DNA of 64,000 nucleotides from the NCBI RefSeq assembly GCF_041688325.1, contig NZ_JBDNIJ010000042.1:30239-94238 (forward strand), given 5' to 3'. How positions within the stretch are numbered: the stretch's first letter is position 1; the number at the start of each line of letters is the position of its first letter. The DNA is from Ilumatobacter_A sp041688325 (GTDB taxonomy: Bacteria; Actinomycetota; Acidimicrobiia; Acidimicrobiales; Ilumatobacteraceae). Below the pieces are notes generated by a model that was not told the DNA's origin, made no database searches, and saw nothing but the letters and a program-made list of their open reading frames with translations. The position numbers and the translations under genes were made by a program. Below, piece by piece: positions 1-8,306 of the stretch.

Positions 1-8
1 GTGCGCCG

Positions 9-548
9 ATGGGGCCTGTCGGCGACGCAGAAACATTGCTGCGCCGAGTCATCGACATCATCGCCGACGCGCCAACGATGCCGCTGTCGTCATCGCCGCG
101 TATCGACCGCGACGAGGTCGTCGAACTGCTTGACGAAGCACTCCACCGCCTCCCCGACGAACTCCGTCAGGCGCGTTGGATGCTGAAGGAGCGACAGGAC
201 TTCGTTGCCAAGACTCGTCGTGAAGCCGACGAACTCCTCGAAGCCGCCCGCGTCCGTGCCGAGCGCATGGTGCAGCGCACCGAAGTTGTGCGTGCCGCCG
301 AGCAGCGAGCTCGGACCGTCATGGAGACTGCCGACGCCGACTCGCGTCGACTCAAGCACGAGACCGAAGATTTCCTTGACCAGCGGTTAGGCAGCTTTGA
401 GATCCTGCTCGACAAGTTGCAGAAGACGGTCAACGCCGGACGCCAGCGCTTGTCGATTGGCGACCCGCAACCGGACACGACGAACACGGGCGGCCTCCCG
501 GTCATCGACGACTCCGCTGCCTCCGCCTTCTTCGACCAAGACCACTGA
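9..548 (+). CDS. coiled-coil protein (DivIVA / ATP-synthase-B-like), possibly 5' partial
   Basis: Encodes 179 residues if the ATG at 9 is the start. The frame has no stop upstream inside the window, so the gene may begin before base 1. Residues about 45-135 form a charged Arg/Glu/Ala-rich helix typical of a coiled coil, followed by a loose acidic C-terminal tail. No transmembrane segment or catalytic motif is visible. In actinobacteria a gene of this kind commonly sits just upstream of the DUF177 gene, as here. A cell-division or envelope scaffolding role is only a guess from the coiled coil. Confidence 0.7.
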   Translation: MGPVGDAETLLRRVIDIIADAPTMPLSSSPRIDRDEVVELLDEALHRLPDELRQARWMLKERQDFVAKTRREADELLEAARVRAERMVQRTEVVRAAEQRARTVMETADADSRRLKHETEDFLDQRLGSFEILLDKLQKTVNAGRQRLSIGDPQPDTTNTGGLPVIDDSAASAFFDQDH

Positions 549-550
549 CC

Positions 551-656
551 AGCGGCGATCACGGTTCGGCGATCTCTGCGTCAGCTCTCACCGCTCGTTG
601 GCGGAGGCCATCTCGGGTTCGCGCTTCCGTGATCTGACCGAACCGTGATCGCCGCT
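551..656. repeat. 106-bp element with 19-bp perfect inverted ends
   Basis: The arm at 551-569 (AGCGGCGATCACGGTTCGG) is repeated exactly in reverse complement at 638-656, separated by 68 bases. It lies in the 246-bp non-coding gap between the coiled-coil gene and the DUF177 gene. The loop is too long and there is no T-run, so an ordinary intrinsic terminator is unlikely. The structure resembles a short non-autonomous inverted-repeat element. No target-site duplication is obvious. The rest of the gap (657-794) shows nothing I can assign. Confidence 0.75.
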
Positions 657-794
657 TGCGGGGAGCCTGCTGAAGAGTTTGTGGCGGTTGCTCGGGTGTG
701 TTGACGAGGTGTTTGCGGGTGACTCAGCGTCCTGGTGACGAATGACTGAGGAACAGACTCGCGGAATGGCGGCCTTGCGGTAGCGTTTTCTTCC

Positions 795-1304
795 ATGGTG
801 GATTTGCTGCGGCCTCTTCGAATTAATGCGGTCGAGCTCTTACGGCGGCCGGGAGCAACTCTGCCGGTGATCGAGGAGATCTTGGCTGAGCCGCTCGGCG
901 TCGTTCACGAGCGATTGAACGGCAAGATTGACGTCGCAATTGAACTCGAATCGATGAACGACGGGATCGCCGTCACTGGAACTGTCGGAGCGCCCTGGGC
1001 AGCACCGTGTCGTCGCTGCCTCAAGGATCTGTCCGGTGTGGCCCGAGTGGACATCGATGAGCGCTACCAGATCGACAACATCGACGAAGAGGCCTACCCA
1101 ATCGAGAACGGTCAACTCGATCTCGTCCCGATGGTGCGCGAGTTGGCGATGATCGAACTCGACGCCGAGCAGGTTTGCCAGCCCGATTGCAAAGGCCTTT
1201 GCCCGGCCTGTGGCATCGACTGGAACAAGGCCTCCTGCAACTGTGACAACACGGTGACCGACCATCGATGGTCTGCTCTCGACGGCCTCGTTCTCGACGA
1301 ATGA
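795..1304 (+). CDS. DUF177 (YceD family) protein
   Basis: 169-residue member of the YceD/DUF177 family, which is linked with 23S rRNA / ribosome assembly and almost always precedes rpmF, as here. Residues about 72-76 hold a CRRC pair. The C-terminal part has the family's cysteine-rich segment C-x3-D-C-K-G-L-C-P-x-C-G followed by CNC, probably a metal site. The ATG at 795 is the first start after the intergenic region. Membership is clear from this motif and the context; the biochemical function is not known from sequence. Confidence 0.9.
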   Translation: MVDLLRPLRINAVELLRRPGATLPVIEEILAEPLGVVHERLNGKIDVAIELESMNDGIAVTGTVGAPWAAPCRRCLKDLSGVARVDIDERYQIDNIDEEAYPIENGQLDLVPMVRELAMIELDAEQVCQPDCKGLCPACGIDWNKASCNCDNTVTDHRWSALDGLVLDE

Positions 1305-1310
1305 AGCGTC

Positions 1311-1354
1311 TGCGTGACGACATTGGTTGCCATCCCAGCCAAAATCGTCACGCA
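1311..1354. repeat. 10-bp inverted repeat behind DUF177 gene
   Basis: TGCGTGACGA at 1311-1320 pairs with TCGTCACGCA at 1345-1354 across a 24-base loop, starting 6 bases after the DUF177 stop. A third TCGTCACGC copy lies near 1381. It could form a weak hairpin in the DUF177-rpmF leader. There is no T-run, so termination is doubtful. Confidence 0.45.
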
Positions 1355-1508
1355 AACAGATGGGACCCGTCAGCACGCGTTCGTCACGCCGCATGTTGAT
1401 TGTGGCTGAGCGCCGATAACGTTGCACGTCGCTGCGAGGCTCCTCGCCGCCAGCGAATCAGATCTCCAGTCGACCAGAGTGGTCGATGCAGTAGCGAAAG
1501 AGCGAACG

Positions 1509-1685
1509 ATGGCCGTTCCCAAGAAGAAGACTTCGAAGTCGAAAACACGCAGCCGTCGTGCCAGCGCCTGGAAGCTACAGACACCGCCGCGGAGCATCTG
1601 CCCCCGCTGCGGCAACGCCAAGACACCTCACACGGTGTGTGGCGAGTGCGGCTGGTACCGCGACCGCGTCGTCGTCGAAGTCTGA
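1509..1685 (+). CDS. rpmF: 50S ribosomal protein L32
   Basis: 58 residues starting MAVPKKKTSKSKTRSRRA, the canonical L32 start, which fixes the ATG at 1509 rather than the in-frame ATG upstream at 1422. Two CxxC pairs (CPRC and CGEC) give the zinc-ribbon version of L32. It is a structural protein of the large ribosomal subunit. It lies between the DUF177 gene and plsX, the conserved fatty-acid/ribosome cluster order, and ends 23 bases before plsX, so the two are probably co-transcribed. Confidence 0.97.
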   Translation: MAVPKKKTSKSKTRSRRASAWKLQTPPRSICPRCGNAKTPHTVCGECGWYRDRVVVEV

Positions 1686-1708
1686 TCCCCACCGGATCTC
1701 CTGCGGAC

Positions 1709-2698
1709 ATGCTTCCCGTCGCCGTCGATGCAATGGGCGGCGATGCCGCGCCACAACCAAATCTTGACGGCGCTTTTGCAGCTGTCGCTGCCGGCACGCC
1801 GGTTGTCATGGTTGGCCCTGCAGGCCTCGCTGGCCTCACCTCTGGTGGCGTCACGCTCGATCTGATTCCTGCGTCCGAAGTCATCGGCATGAAGGACGAC
1901 CCGGCGCAGAGCGTTCGCAAGAAGAAAGACTCGACGCTCGTGCGCGCCGCCGAGGCCGTCCGCGACGGAAACGCCAGCGCCATGATCTCGGCCGGTAACA
2001 CCGGGGCCACGATGGCCGCGGCGCTGCTTCGCATGGGCCGCATCAAGGGCGTCAAGCGCCCTGCGATCGCCACCCCTATCCCAGTCCCTGGTTCGACTCC
2101 GACCGTTCTGCTCGATGCTGGCGCCAATGCCGACGTCCAGGCCGAATGGCTCGTGCAATTCGCGCTGATGGGTTCGGTCTATGCGCGCCGCCGCTTCGGT
2201 ATCGAGAACCCACGTGTCGGCCTCCTCTCGATTGGCGAAGAGCCCGGCAAGGGCGATGCACTCCGCAAAGAGGCCTACGGACTCCTTGCTCAGGCGCCGG
2301 GCATCAACTTCGTTGGCAACGTCGAGGGTCGCGATGTGATGAGCGCCGACATCGACGTCTGTGTCACCGACGGCTTCACCGGCAACGTCGTGTTGAAGAC
2401 GCTGGAAGGCAGTATGCAGTTCCTCATCGGGGCACTGCTCGAAGTCTTCGCTCAGCCGGAGTACAAAGAACACGCCGACGCGCTGATGCCAGCGCTGCTC
2501 CCGCTGTACGAGACGTTCAACCCCGACACCTATGGCGGTGCAGTGCTGCTCGGTGTCGACGGCGTCTGCATTATCTCCCACGGATCGTCGAGCGCCACGG
2601 CGATCACGAACGGCATCGCCGTCGCCCGCGAATTGGTTGAACACGACCTCGTCGGAGAAATTCGCGACGTCATCGCAGCTGCGACGCCGACCGGCTAA
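1709..2698 (+). CDS. plsX: phosphate acyltransferase PlsX
   Basis: 329 residues. PlsX converts acyl-ACP to acyl-phosphate for phosphatidic acid synthesis on the cytoplasmic face of the membrane. The N-terminus MLPVAVDAMGGDAAP matches the family motif VAVDAMGGD, so the ATG at 1709 is preferred; the open frame extends back to 1400 but would overlap rpmF. The motif SAGNTGATMA is present at about residues 94-103. It is followed by acpP, its substrate carrier, in the classical plsX-acpP order. Confidence 0.95.
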   Translation: MLPVAVDAMGGDAAPQPNLDGAFAAVAAGTPVVMVGPAGLAGLTSGGVTLDLIPASEVIGMKDDPAQSVRKKKDSTLVRAAEAVRDGNASAMISAGNTGATMAAALLRMGRIKGVKRPAIATPIPVPGSTPTVLLDAGANADVQAEWLVQFALMGSVYARRRFGIENPRVGLLSIGEEPGKGDALRKEAYGLLAQAPGINFVGNVEGRDVMSADIDVCVTDGFTGNVVLKTLEGSMQFLIGALLEVFAQPEYKEHADALMPALLPLYETFNPDTYGGAVLLGVDGVCIISHGSSSATAITNGIAVARELVEHDLVGEIRDVIAAATPTG

Positions 2699-2749
2699 CG
2701 CGACTTCCAAGGCGAGAGCCCGAGCCTGGTCGACGGGTAGGATGGCGTC

Positions 2750-3028
2750 ATGAGTGAAGTCATCAGCCGCGACGAAGTCCTGAAGATTGTGCGTGACGCA
2801 CTGTCTGACATTCTCGAGATCGAGCCTGACACGATCACCGAGGGCCAGTCGTTCGCCGACGACCTCGAAGCCGATTCGCTTGCGCTGATCGAACTCGTCG
2901 AAGCACTCGAAGAAGCACTGAGTGAGAAGGTCGCAGGCTTCACCATCGAAGACGAGAGCCTCGAAGATCTGAAGACCGTGCGCGATGCTGTCGATTACGT
3001 GCACGAAAACGCCAACGAAAGCGCCTGA
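2750..3028 (+). CDS. acpP: acyl carrier protein
   Basis: 92-residue acidic protein. The phosphopantetheine attachment site is Ser43 in the motif EADSLALIEL; most bacterial ACPs have DSLDxVEL, so this is a slight variant. It carries growing acyl chains for the type II fatty acid synthase and feeds PlsX, encoded just upstream. The stop at 3026-3028 lies 7 bases before the rnc start, consistent with an operon. Confidence 0.95.
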   Translation: MSEVISRDEVLKIVRDALSDILEIEPDTITEGQSFADDLEADSLALIELVEALEEALSEKVAGFTIEDESLEDLKTVRDAVDYVHENANESA

Positions 3029-3035
3029 AGCCTCC

Positions 3036-3728
3036 GTGAGTGATCCGGAATCCAGTGACCTTGCCGAACTCGCGACGCGAGTCGGTCACGAGTTCGCTGA
3101 CCCGGCACTCCTCCGACGAGCGATGGCACACCGTTCGTGGTGCGCTGAGACGCCCGGCGAGCCGAGCAACGAACGCCTTGAGTTTCTCGGCGATGCCGTG
3201 CTCGGCTGGGTCATCGCCGACATCGCGTTCCGCCGTTTCGACAAGCTGCCAGAAGGTCTACTGACGGATCTCCGGAAGAGCGTCGTTAATGCGAGCGCAC
3301 TCGCTGAGGTTGCCGAAGAGATCGGTATCGGACGGTACCTGTTCCTTGGCAAGGGCGAAGCAGCTGCAGGCGGCGCCGAGAAGCCGTCGCTTCTCTCCGA
3401 CGCATTCGAAGCAGTGCTTGGCGCCGTGTATTTGGACGGCGGCACCGCTCCGGCCTATGCGATGGTCGAACGTTGGGTTGCGCCGCGCCTGTCGACGTCG
3501 ATCGAACGGATCGACCAGCTCGATCACAAGACGCAGCTCCAAGAACTTGCCGCTCGTTCCGGCAAGGGAGCTCCCGACTACGTGCTCACGTCAACAGGCC
3601 CCGACCACGCGAAACGTTTTCATGCCGAAGTGATCATCGACGGCAACATCCTCGGCGCCGGATCTGGTCGCTCGAAGAAGGCCGCCGAACAAGCTGCCGC
3701 TTCGCGCGCTGCCGCTGTCTTGGGCTGA
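3036..3728 (+). CDS. rnc: ribonuclease III
   Basis: 230 residues from GTG at 3036, chosen because it follows the acpP stop; the frame is open further upstream inside acpP. The N-terminal endonuclease domain carries the catalytic signature ERLEFLGDAVLG. A C-terminal double-stranded RNA binding domain (about residues 157-228) begins at DHKTQLQELA and ends in GRSKKAAEQAAA. It cleaves dsRNA in rRNA processing and decay. It is followed after 3 bases by mutM, a frequent actinobacterial order. Confidence 0.95.
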   Translation: MSDPESSDLAELATRVGHEFADPALLRRAMAHRSWCAETPGEPSNERLEFLGDAVLGWVIADIAFRRFDKLPEGLLTDLRKSVVNASALAEVAEEIGIGRYLFLGKGEAAAGGAEKPSLLSDAFEAVLGAVYLDGGTAPAYAMVERWVAPRLSTSIERIDQLDHKTQLQELAARSGKGAPDYVLTSTGPDHAKRFHAEVIIDGNILGAGSGRSKKAAEQAAASRAAAVLG

Positions 3729-3731
3729 TCG

Positions 3732-4568
3732 ATGCCCGAGCTGCCCGAGGTCGAGACGGTTCGGCGCGGCCTACAAAGGCAACTCGCAGGCCGACGGATC
3801 GAGCGAGTCGAAGTCGGTCGAGAACGTGTGGTGCGCCGGACGTCTCGTGAGGCGTTGATCGACGGGCTGACCAACACGACGGTCCTGAGCGCCGAGCGTC
3901 GCGGGAAGTATCTGATCATGCCGCTCGACTCGGGTGACTCGATGATGATTCACCTGCGGATGAGCGGCCAAGTACTTCTCGCTCCCGCTGGTGCCGACCG
4001 TCCAGCTCATACGCACGTGGTCATGCACCTCGACAACAGCACCGAATGCTGGTTCGTTGACCCACGCACCTTTGGAGAGGTGGTCGTCTATAACCCGGCA
4101 AATGTGGCCGTCGAGCTCCCGCCCCTCGCTCAGCTCGGTGTCGACCCGATTGCCGAACACTTTCCTCGCACCGCACTACGCAAGATGGTCCGAGGAACGA
4201 GCAAGGCGCTCAAACCGTTCCTGCTCGACCAGCAGAACGTCGCCGGGATCGGGAATATCTACGCCGACGAGATTCTCCACCGGTCGCGCCTCCGGCCCGA
4301 ACGACCAGCCAACACGATCGATGCAGCGGCGACCTGGCGGCTGCATTTTGCAATCATCGACATCCTCACGGCGTCGATCGAGGTGGGCGGTTCGACGCTT
4401 GGTGATGCGCAGTACGTCGATGTCGATGGCGAGAGCGGCAGCTTCCAGAACGAGCACCGCGTATACGGCCGTACTGGCGAGCGATGCAGCACCTGCGGTC
4501 GAGGATGGATCCGGCGCATCGTCTCTGGCGGCAGGTCGACGCACTACTGCCCAATCTGCCAGCGCTGA
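3732..4568 (+). CDS. mutM: formamidopyrimidine-DNA glycosylase
   Basis: 278 residues. Bifunctional glycosylase/AP lyase that removes 8-oxoguanine and FaPy lesions. The N-terminus MPELPEVETVRRGL contains the catalytic Pro2 and Glu3; Lys59 lies in GKYLIM. The C-terminal zinc finger C-x2-C-x16-C-x2-C (from CSTC to CPIC) is complete and ends the protein. All key residues are present. The stop codon abuts the hairpin at 4569-4599. Confidence 0.96.
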   Translation: MPELPEVETVRRGLQRQLAGRRIERVEVGRERVVRRTSREALIDGLTNTTVLSAERRGKYLIMPLDSGDSMMIHLRMSGQVLLAPAGADRPAHTHVVMHLDNSTECWFVDPRTFGEVVVYNPANVAVELPPLAQLGVDPIAEHFPRTALRKMVRGTSKALKPFLLDQQNVAGIGNIYADEILHRSRLRPERPANTIDAAATWRLHFAIIDILTASIEVGGSTLGDAQYVDVDGESGSFQNEHRVYGRTGERCSTCGRGWIRRIVSGGRSTHYCPICQR

Positions 4569-4599
4569 CGGTCACACTGTGCCTGGCACAGTGTGACCG
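4569..4599. repeat. 15-bp perfect palindromic hairpin after mutM
   Basis: CGGTCACACTGTGCC (4569-4583) and its exact reverse complement (4585-4599) are separated by a single T, starting directly after the mutM stop. The core TGTGCC-T-GGCACA resembles GTGCCTGGCAC palindromes that recur in many high-GC genomes. There is no T-run. It is followed at once by a G-rich tandem array. Confidence 0.85.
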
Positions 4600-4647
4600 G
4601 GAGTGGTTGGGGAGACTGGTTGGGGGAGTGGTTGGGGGGAGTGGCGT
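4600..4647 (+). repeat. G-rich tandem repeat, unit 12-13 bp
   Basis: About three and a half imperfect copies of GAGTGGTTGGGG fill the gap between the mutM hairpin and the smc start. The runs of four to six G separated by TGGTT are compatible with a G-quadruplex on the + strand. A related hairpin/G-rich pair (on the opposite strand) lies at 17017-17106. Confidence 0.8.
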
Positions 4648-4664
4648 GCTGACCAAGTAGCTTC

Positions 4665-7600
4665 GTGACCGCTGTGTACCTGAAGAATCTGACCATCAAG
4701 GGCTTTAAATCGTTCGCTGACAGCACGCCGATGGCGTTCGAGCCGGGCGTCACTGTCGTCGTGGGCCCCAACGGGTCTGGCAAGTCAAACGTTGTCGACG
4801 CCATTGCCTGGGTGCTGGGCGCCCAGTCGCCGAAGTCTGTCCGCTCTCAGAAGATGGACGATGTCATCTTTGCTGGCACTGCCAAGCGCCCTGCGCTGGG
4901 CCGCGCCGAGGTCAGCATCACCATCGACAACTCCGACGGCACGCTTGGCCTCGCCTTCACTGAGGTCACGGTGTCGCGCATCCTGTTCCGCACAGGCGAG
5001 TCCGAGTACATGATCAACGGCGTCAGCTGCCGCCTTCTCGACGTGCAGGAGTTGTTGAGTGATGCCGGTGTCGGCCGTCAGCAGCACGTCATCGTCAGCC
5101 AGGGCCAGATCGACGCGGTCCTCAACGCCCGCCCCGAAGACCGACGTGCGATCATCGAAGAAGCAGCGGGTGTCCTCAAGTTCCGCAAGCGCAAGGAGAA
5201 GGCGGAGCGTCGGCTCGATGCCACCGAAGCGAATCTCCTTCGGGTGCAAGATCTCTTGCGTGAAGTCCGTCGTCAGCTCCGGCCGCTCGAACGGCAGGCA
5301 AAAGCAGCCGAACGCCACGGCTCGCTGATCGAAGAACTCACCAAGCTGAAGACCTTCGTGTCAGGCCGAGAGATTGCTGGCCTGCGCACCAAGCTCGAGG
5401 CGTTGGCGATCATCAAGCTCGAAAGCTCCACAGCCGAAGGTGAATTGAAGGCGGCTCTCGCAGCGCTTGACACGTCGGTGATGGCGATCGAGGCACAGCT
5501 GTCAGCGCGCGGCGCCAGCGACATCAGCGACCGACTCGTGCATGTCGAGCAATTGCGTGAACGCGCCCGCGGGCTCGCTGCGGTGCTCGTCGAACGGCGT
5601 CGCTCACTCGAACGCGACAAAGGCCAGTTGCTCGACGCCGGTGTTGTCGCCAACCTCGAGGCCGATGCTGCTCGTTTCCGTGACGAGATCGAGAAGGCCG
5701 CCGGCGAGCTCGGCCTGTTGGAGCCCGAGACGGGCCAGCTCGGTTTCGACGAGGAATCGTTCAAGTCCGAGCGCGAGAACATCATGGACGCGGTCCGTGC
5801 CGACCAGACCACCACGAAGGCTGCAAGCGCAGCAGCCGAGGTGCGCGGCGAACTCAAGTCGATTCGCTCGTCACTCGAACGCACCGAAGCCGAGCTGCGT
5901 CGCCTCGTCAGCCGCAAGACATCACTGAGCGAGCGCCTCCAGGCCTCACGGGAAGACACCGAACGATTCCGCACCGACTGCGACGAAGCCGGAGCAATTG
6001 AAGCCCCGCTCGTTGGCGAAGTCGAAGTCGCCGAGCAGGCGCTCATCGAGGCGCAGTCGACCGTCGAAGCGCGCAAGTCGATTCGCAACGAGTTGGCCGA
6101 AGACGCATCGAAATGGTCGGCTCGCGTCGAAGCACTGCAGATGGCACTTGATGCGGCACGTGCCCGCGCCGGAGCCGAACGGCTGGCAGGTGTTGACGGC
6201 GTCCTCGGTACGTTGCTCGACCTCATCGAAATCGACGAAGGCTGGGAGCCAGTCGTCGAGGCAGCACTCGGTGAGTCGCTGACGGCCGTGGTGGTCGACG
6301 ACCCGACAGCGGGTCGCCGCGCACTTGATGCGCTGCGCAGTAGCGACACGAGTGGCGCAGTCATCGCCCTCGGTGCCCGCCCGGCCGCACTTCCCACGCC
6401 GAGCGTCGGCGATGCCGTCCGACCGCACACTCGGAGTCAGCGGCCGGGCGTGAACGACCTGCTCGACGGGCTCCTCGGCTCGGCAGTCCGTATCGATGAC
6501 CTGTCCGATGCGCTCGACGCAGCAATGCAGCATCCTGAAGCAGTTGTCGTCACTGGTGGTGGCGACCGTTTCGGCATCAGCGGTTGGCGAATCGGAACTG
6601 CCGGCAGTGGCGCTACGGCGTCGGCGCTCGAAGAGGCGACTGAGCGATCAACTGCGGCCACCGCTGAATTCGAAGCAGCGAAAGCAGCGGTCTCTGAAGC
6701 CGAGCAGGCGCTGCGCACCGTGCAGAACACGGAACGCGAGCTGGCGAAGAAGCTTGACTCCAACGATGCTCGATTCAGCGCAGCGACGCAGGGGCTCGCA
6801 CGTACCCAGGGTGAGCACCGAGAGATCCACGCTGAACGAGAAACGCTCGATCAGAACATCACCGACGCTGAGACCAACATCACTCGTGAGCAGCGACGAG
6901 TCGTCGAGATTGAGGCGCTGCTTCCGGCACTCGAAAGCGACGAGCAGGCTGAGGCCGAGGCAGCACGCGCCCGAGGCGAGCTCCGTGCCGAACTCGAAGC
7001 TCGAGCTGCCCTGCTTGCCTCGCGTCGCAAAGACATCGAAGTTCGTTACGCCGGGCTCCAGGAACGCCATCAACTGAACGAGCGGCGCCTCGCCGAGACC
7101 GAGCGCCGCCTCGAGGCCGACAAGGACGCACGCATCGCGGCCGAAGGCCAACGGATGGTTATCGAGCGCCAGATCAACGTCATCGATCGGCTCACCGGGC
7201 TCGTCGATGCACATCGCCACGTCGTCGAAGGCCATCACGCTGAGCTGGCCGACCAGCGCCGAAAGCAGAGCGACGAAGTCCGCGGCTTGAGCTCCGAACT
7301 CGACACCCTGCGGCGTGAACGGGCCGACAAGGAAAAGTCGCTCGACGTCACCCGCGAGCGGGCTCGCAAGGCTGAGCTCGAAGAGGCCGAAGCCAAACTC
7401 CGCCTCGAAACTGCGATCGAAACGTTGCGCCGGGACCTGGACATCGAGCCTGCTGTCGCCGAAGCCGCTGAAATGCCAGAAGTGCCCGACGGAGCAACAC
7501 CGGCCGGGCGTGTCCGCGAACTCGAGCGAGAACTGAGATTGCTCGGCCCGATCAACCCGTTGGCACTTGAAGAGTTCAACGAACTGCAGACTCGCCACAC

Positions 7601-8156
7601 GTTCCTCGAAGAACAACTGGAAGACGTCCGGACGACTCGCCGGGAACTCTCCCGTGTGATCGCTGCGGTCGACGCCGAGATTCAGAACGTGTTCGCCACG
7701 GCCTTCGAGGATGTGGCGAAGAACTTCACCGAGTTGTTCGCGCTCCTCTTCCCGGGCGGCAAGGGCAACCTCATGCTCACGCAGCCCGACGACATGCTCA
7801 ACACCGGCATCGAAGTCGAAGCGAAGCCGAGCGGCAAGAACGTCAAAAAGCTCTCGCTACTGTCGGGCGGCGAACGGTCGCTGACGGCGCTGGCCTACCT
7901 TTTTGCCGTCTTCCGTTCACGTCCGTCGCCGTTCTACGTGATGGACGAAGTCGAGGCTGCCCTCGACGATGTGAACCTGCACCGGTTCCTTGGCCTCATT
8001 CAGGAGTTCCGCAAGGACGCCCAGCTCATCGTTGTCTCGCACCAGAAGCGCACGATGGAAGCGGGCGACGTGCTCCTCGGCGTCAGCATGCAACCCGGCG
8101 GGTCATCCAAAGTCGTCACCGAACGAGCGTCTGATGCGGGCCAACTCGCCCAATAG
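4665..8156 (+). CDS. smc: chromosome segregation protein SMC
   Basis: 1163 residues from GTG at 4665. The ATPase head is split between the ends: N-terminal Walker A VGPNGSGKSN (residues about 32-41) and C-terminal signature LLSGGERSLTALAYLFA with Walker B FYVMDEVEAALDD. Two long coiled-coil arms flank a hinge near the middle (about residues 500-660). It forms the condensin that organises and segregates the chromosome, with ScpA/ScpB encoded elsewhere. It lies upstream of ftsY-ffh, the usual order; a hairpin terminator follows. Confidence 0.96.
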   Translation: MTAVYLKNLTIKGFKSFADSTPMAFEPGVTVVVGPNGSGKSNVVDAIAWVLGAQSPKSVRSQKMDDVIFAGTAKRPALGRAEVSITIDNSDGTLGLAFTEVTVSRILFRTGESEYMINGVSCRLLDVQELLSDAGVGRQQHVIVSQGQIDAVLNARPEDRRAIIEEAAGVLKFRKRKEKAERRLDATEANLLRVQDLLREVRRQLRPLERQAKAAERHGSLIEELTKLKTFVSGREIAGLRTKLEALAIIKLESSTAEGELKAALAALDTSVMAIEAQLSARGASDISDRLVHVEQLRERARGLAAVLVERRRSLERDKGQLLDAGVVANLEADAARFRDEIEKAAGELGLLEPETGQLGFDEESFKSERENIMDAVRADQTTTKAASAAAEVRGELKSIRSSLERTEAELRRLVSRKTSLSERLQASREDTERFRTDCDEAGAIEAPLVGEVEVAEQALIEAQSTVEARKSIRNELAEDASKWSARVEALQMALDAARARAGAERLAGVDGVLGTLLDLIEIDEGWEPVVEAALGESLTAVVVDDPTAGRRALDALRSSDTSGAVIALGARPAALPTPSVGDAVRPHTRSQRPGVNDLLDGLLGSAVRIDDLSDALDAAMQHPEAVVVTGGGDRFGISGWRIGTAGSGATASALEEATERSTAATAEFEAAKAAVSEAEQALRTVQNTERELAKKLDSNDARFSAATQGLARTQGEHREIHAERETLDQNITDAETNITREQRRVVEIEALLPALESDEQAEAEAARARGELRAELEARAALLASRRKDIEVRYAGLQERHQLNERRLAETERRLEADKDARIAAEGQRMVIERQINVIDRLTGLVDAHRHVVEGHHAELADQRRKQSDEVRGLSSELDTLRRERADKEKSLDVTRERARKAELEEAEAKLRLETAIETLRRDLDIEPAVAEAAEMPEVPDGATPAGRVRELERELRLLGPINPLALEEFNELQTRHTFLEEQLEDVRTTRRELSRVIAAVDAEIQNVFATAFEDVAKNFTELFALLFPGGKGNLMLTQPDDMLNTGIEVEAKPSGKNVKKLSLLSGGERSLTALAYLFAVFRSRPSPFYVMDEVEAALDDVNLHRFLGLIQEFRKDAQLIVVSHQKRTMEAGDVLLGVSMQPGGSSKVVTERASDAGQLAQ

Positions 8157-8232
8157 CTGCGTTGCGTGGACTCCTCATTGAGCAAGCTCAACTACGTCGT
8201 CACGCGCCTTGCTCTTGAACGACCTGGTCCCG

Positions 8233-8252
8233 CCTCAGAACTGAGGGGTTTT
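8233..8252 (+). terminator. intrinsic terminator after smc
   Basis: CCTCAG (8233-8238) and CTGAGG (8241-8246) form a 6-bp stem with a 2-base spacer, followed by GGTTTT. It lies in the 150-bp gap between smc and ftsY and probably ends the smc transcript. Confidence 0.55.
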
Positions 8253-8306
8253 CCTGGCTGGACTCACTCACCGACCCATCGACGCGACAGATAGCGTCGG
8301 CGGTGC

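Noticed and set aside
1400..1709. Longer plsX start at 1400
   Set aside because: It would overlap all of rpmF; the family start VAVDAMGGD fixes the ATG at 1709.
8157..8306. Small gene between smc and ftsY
   Set aside because: No frame of useful length; the gap is explained by a terminator and the ftsY promoter region.
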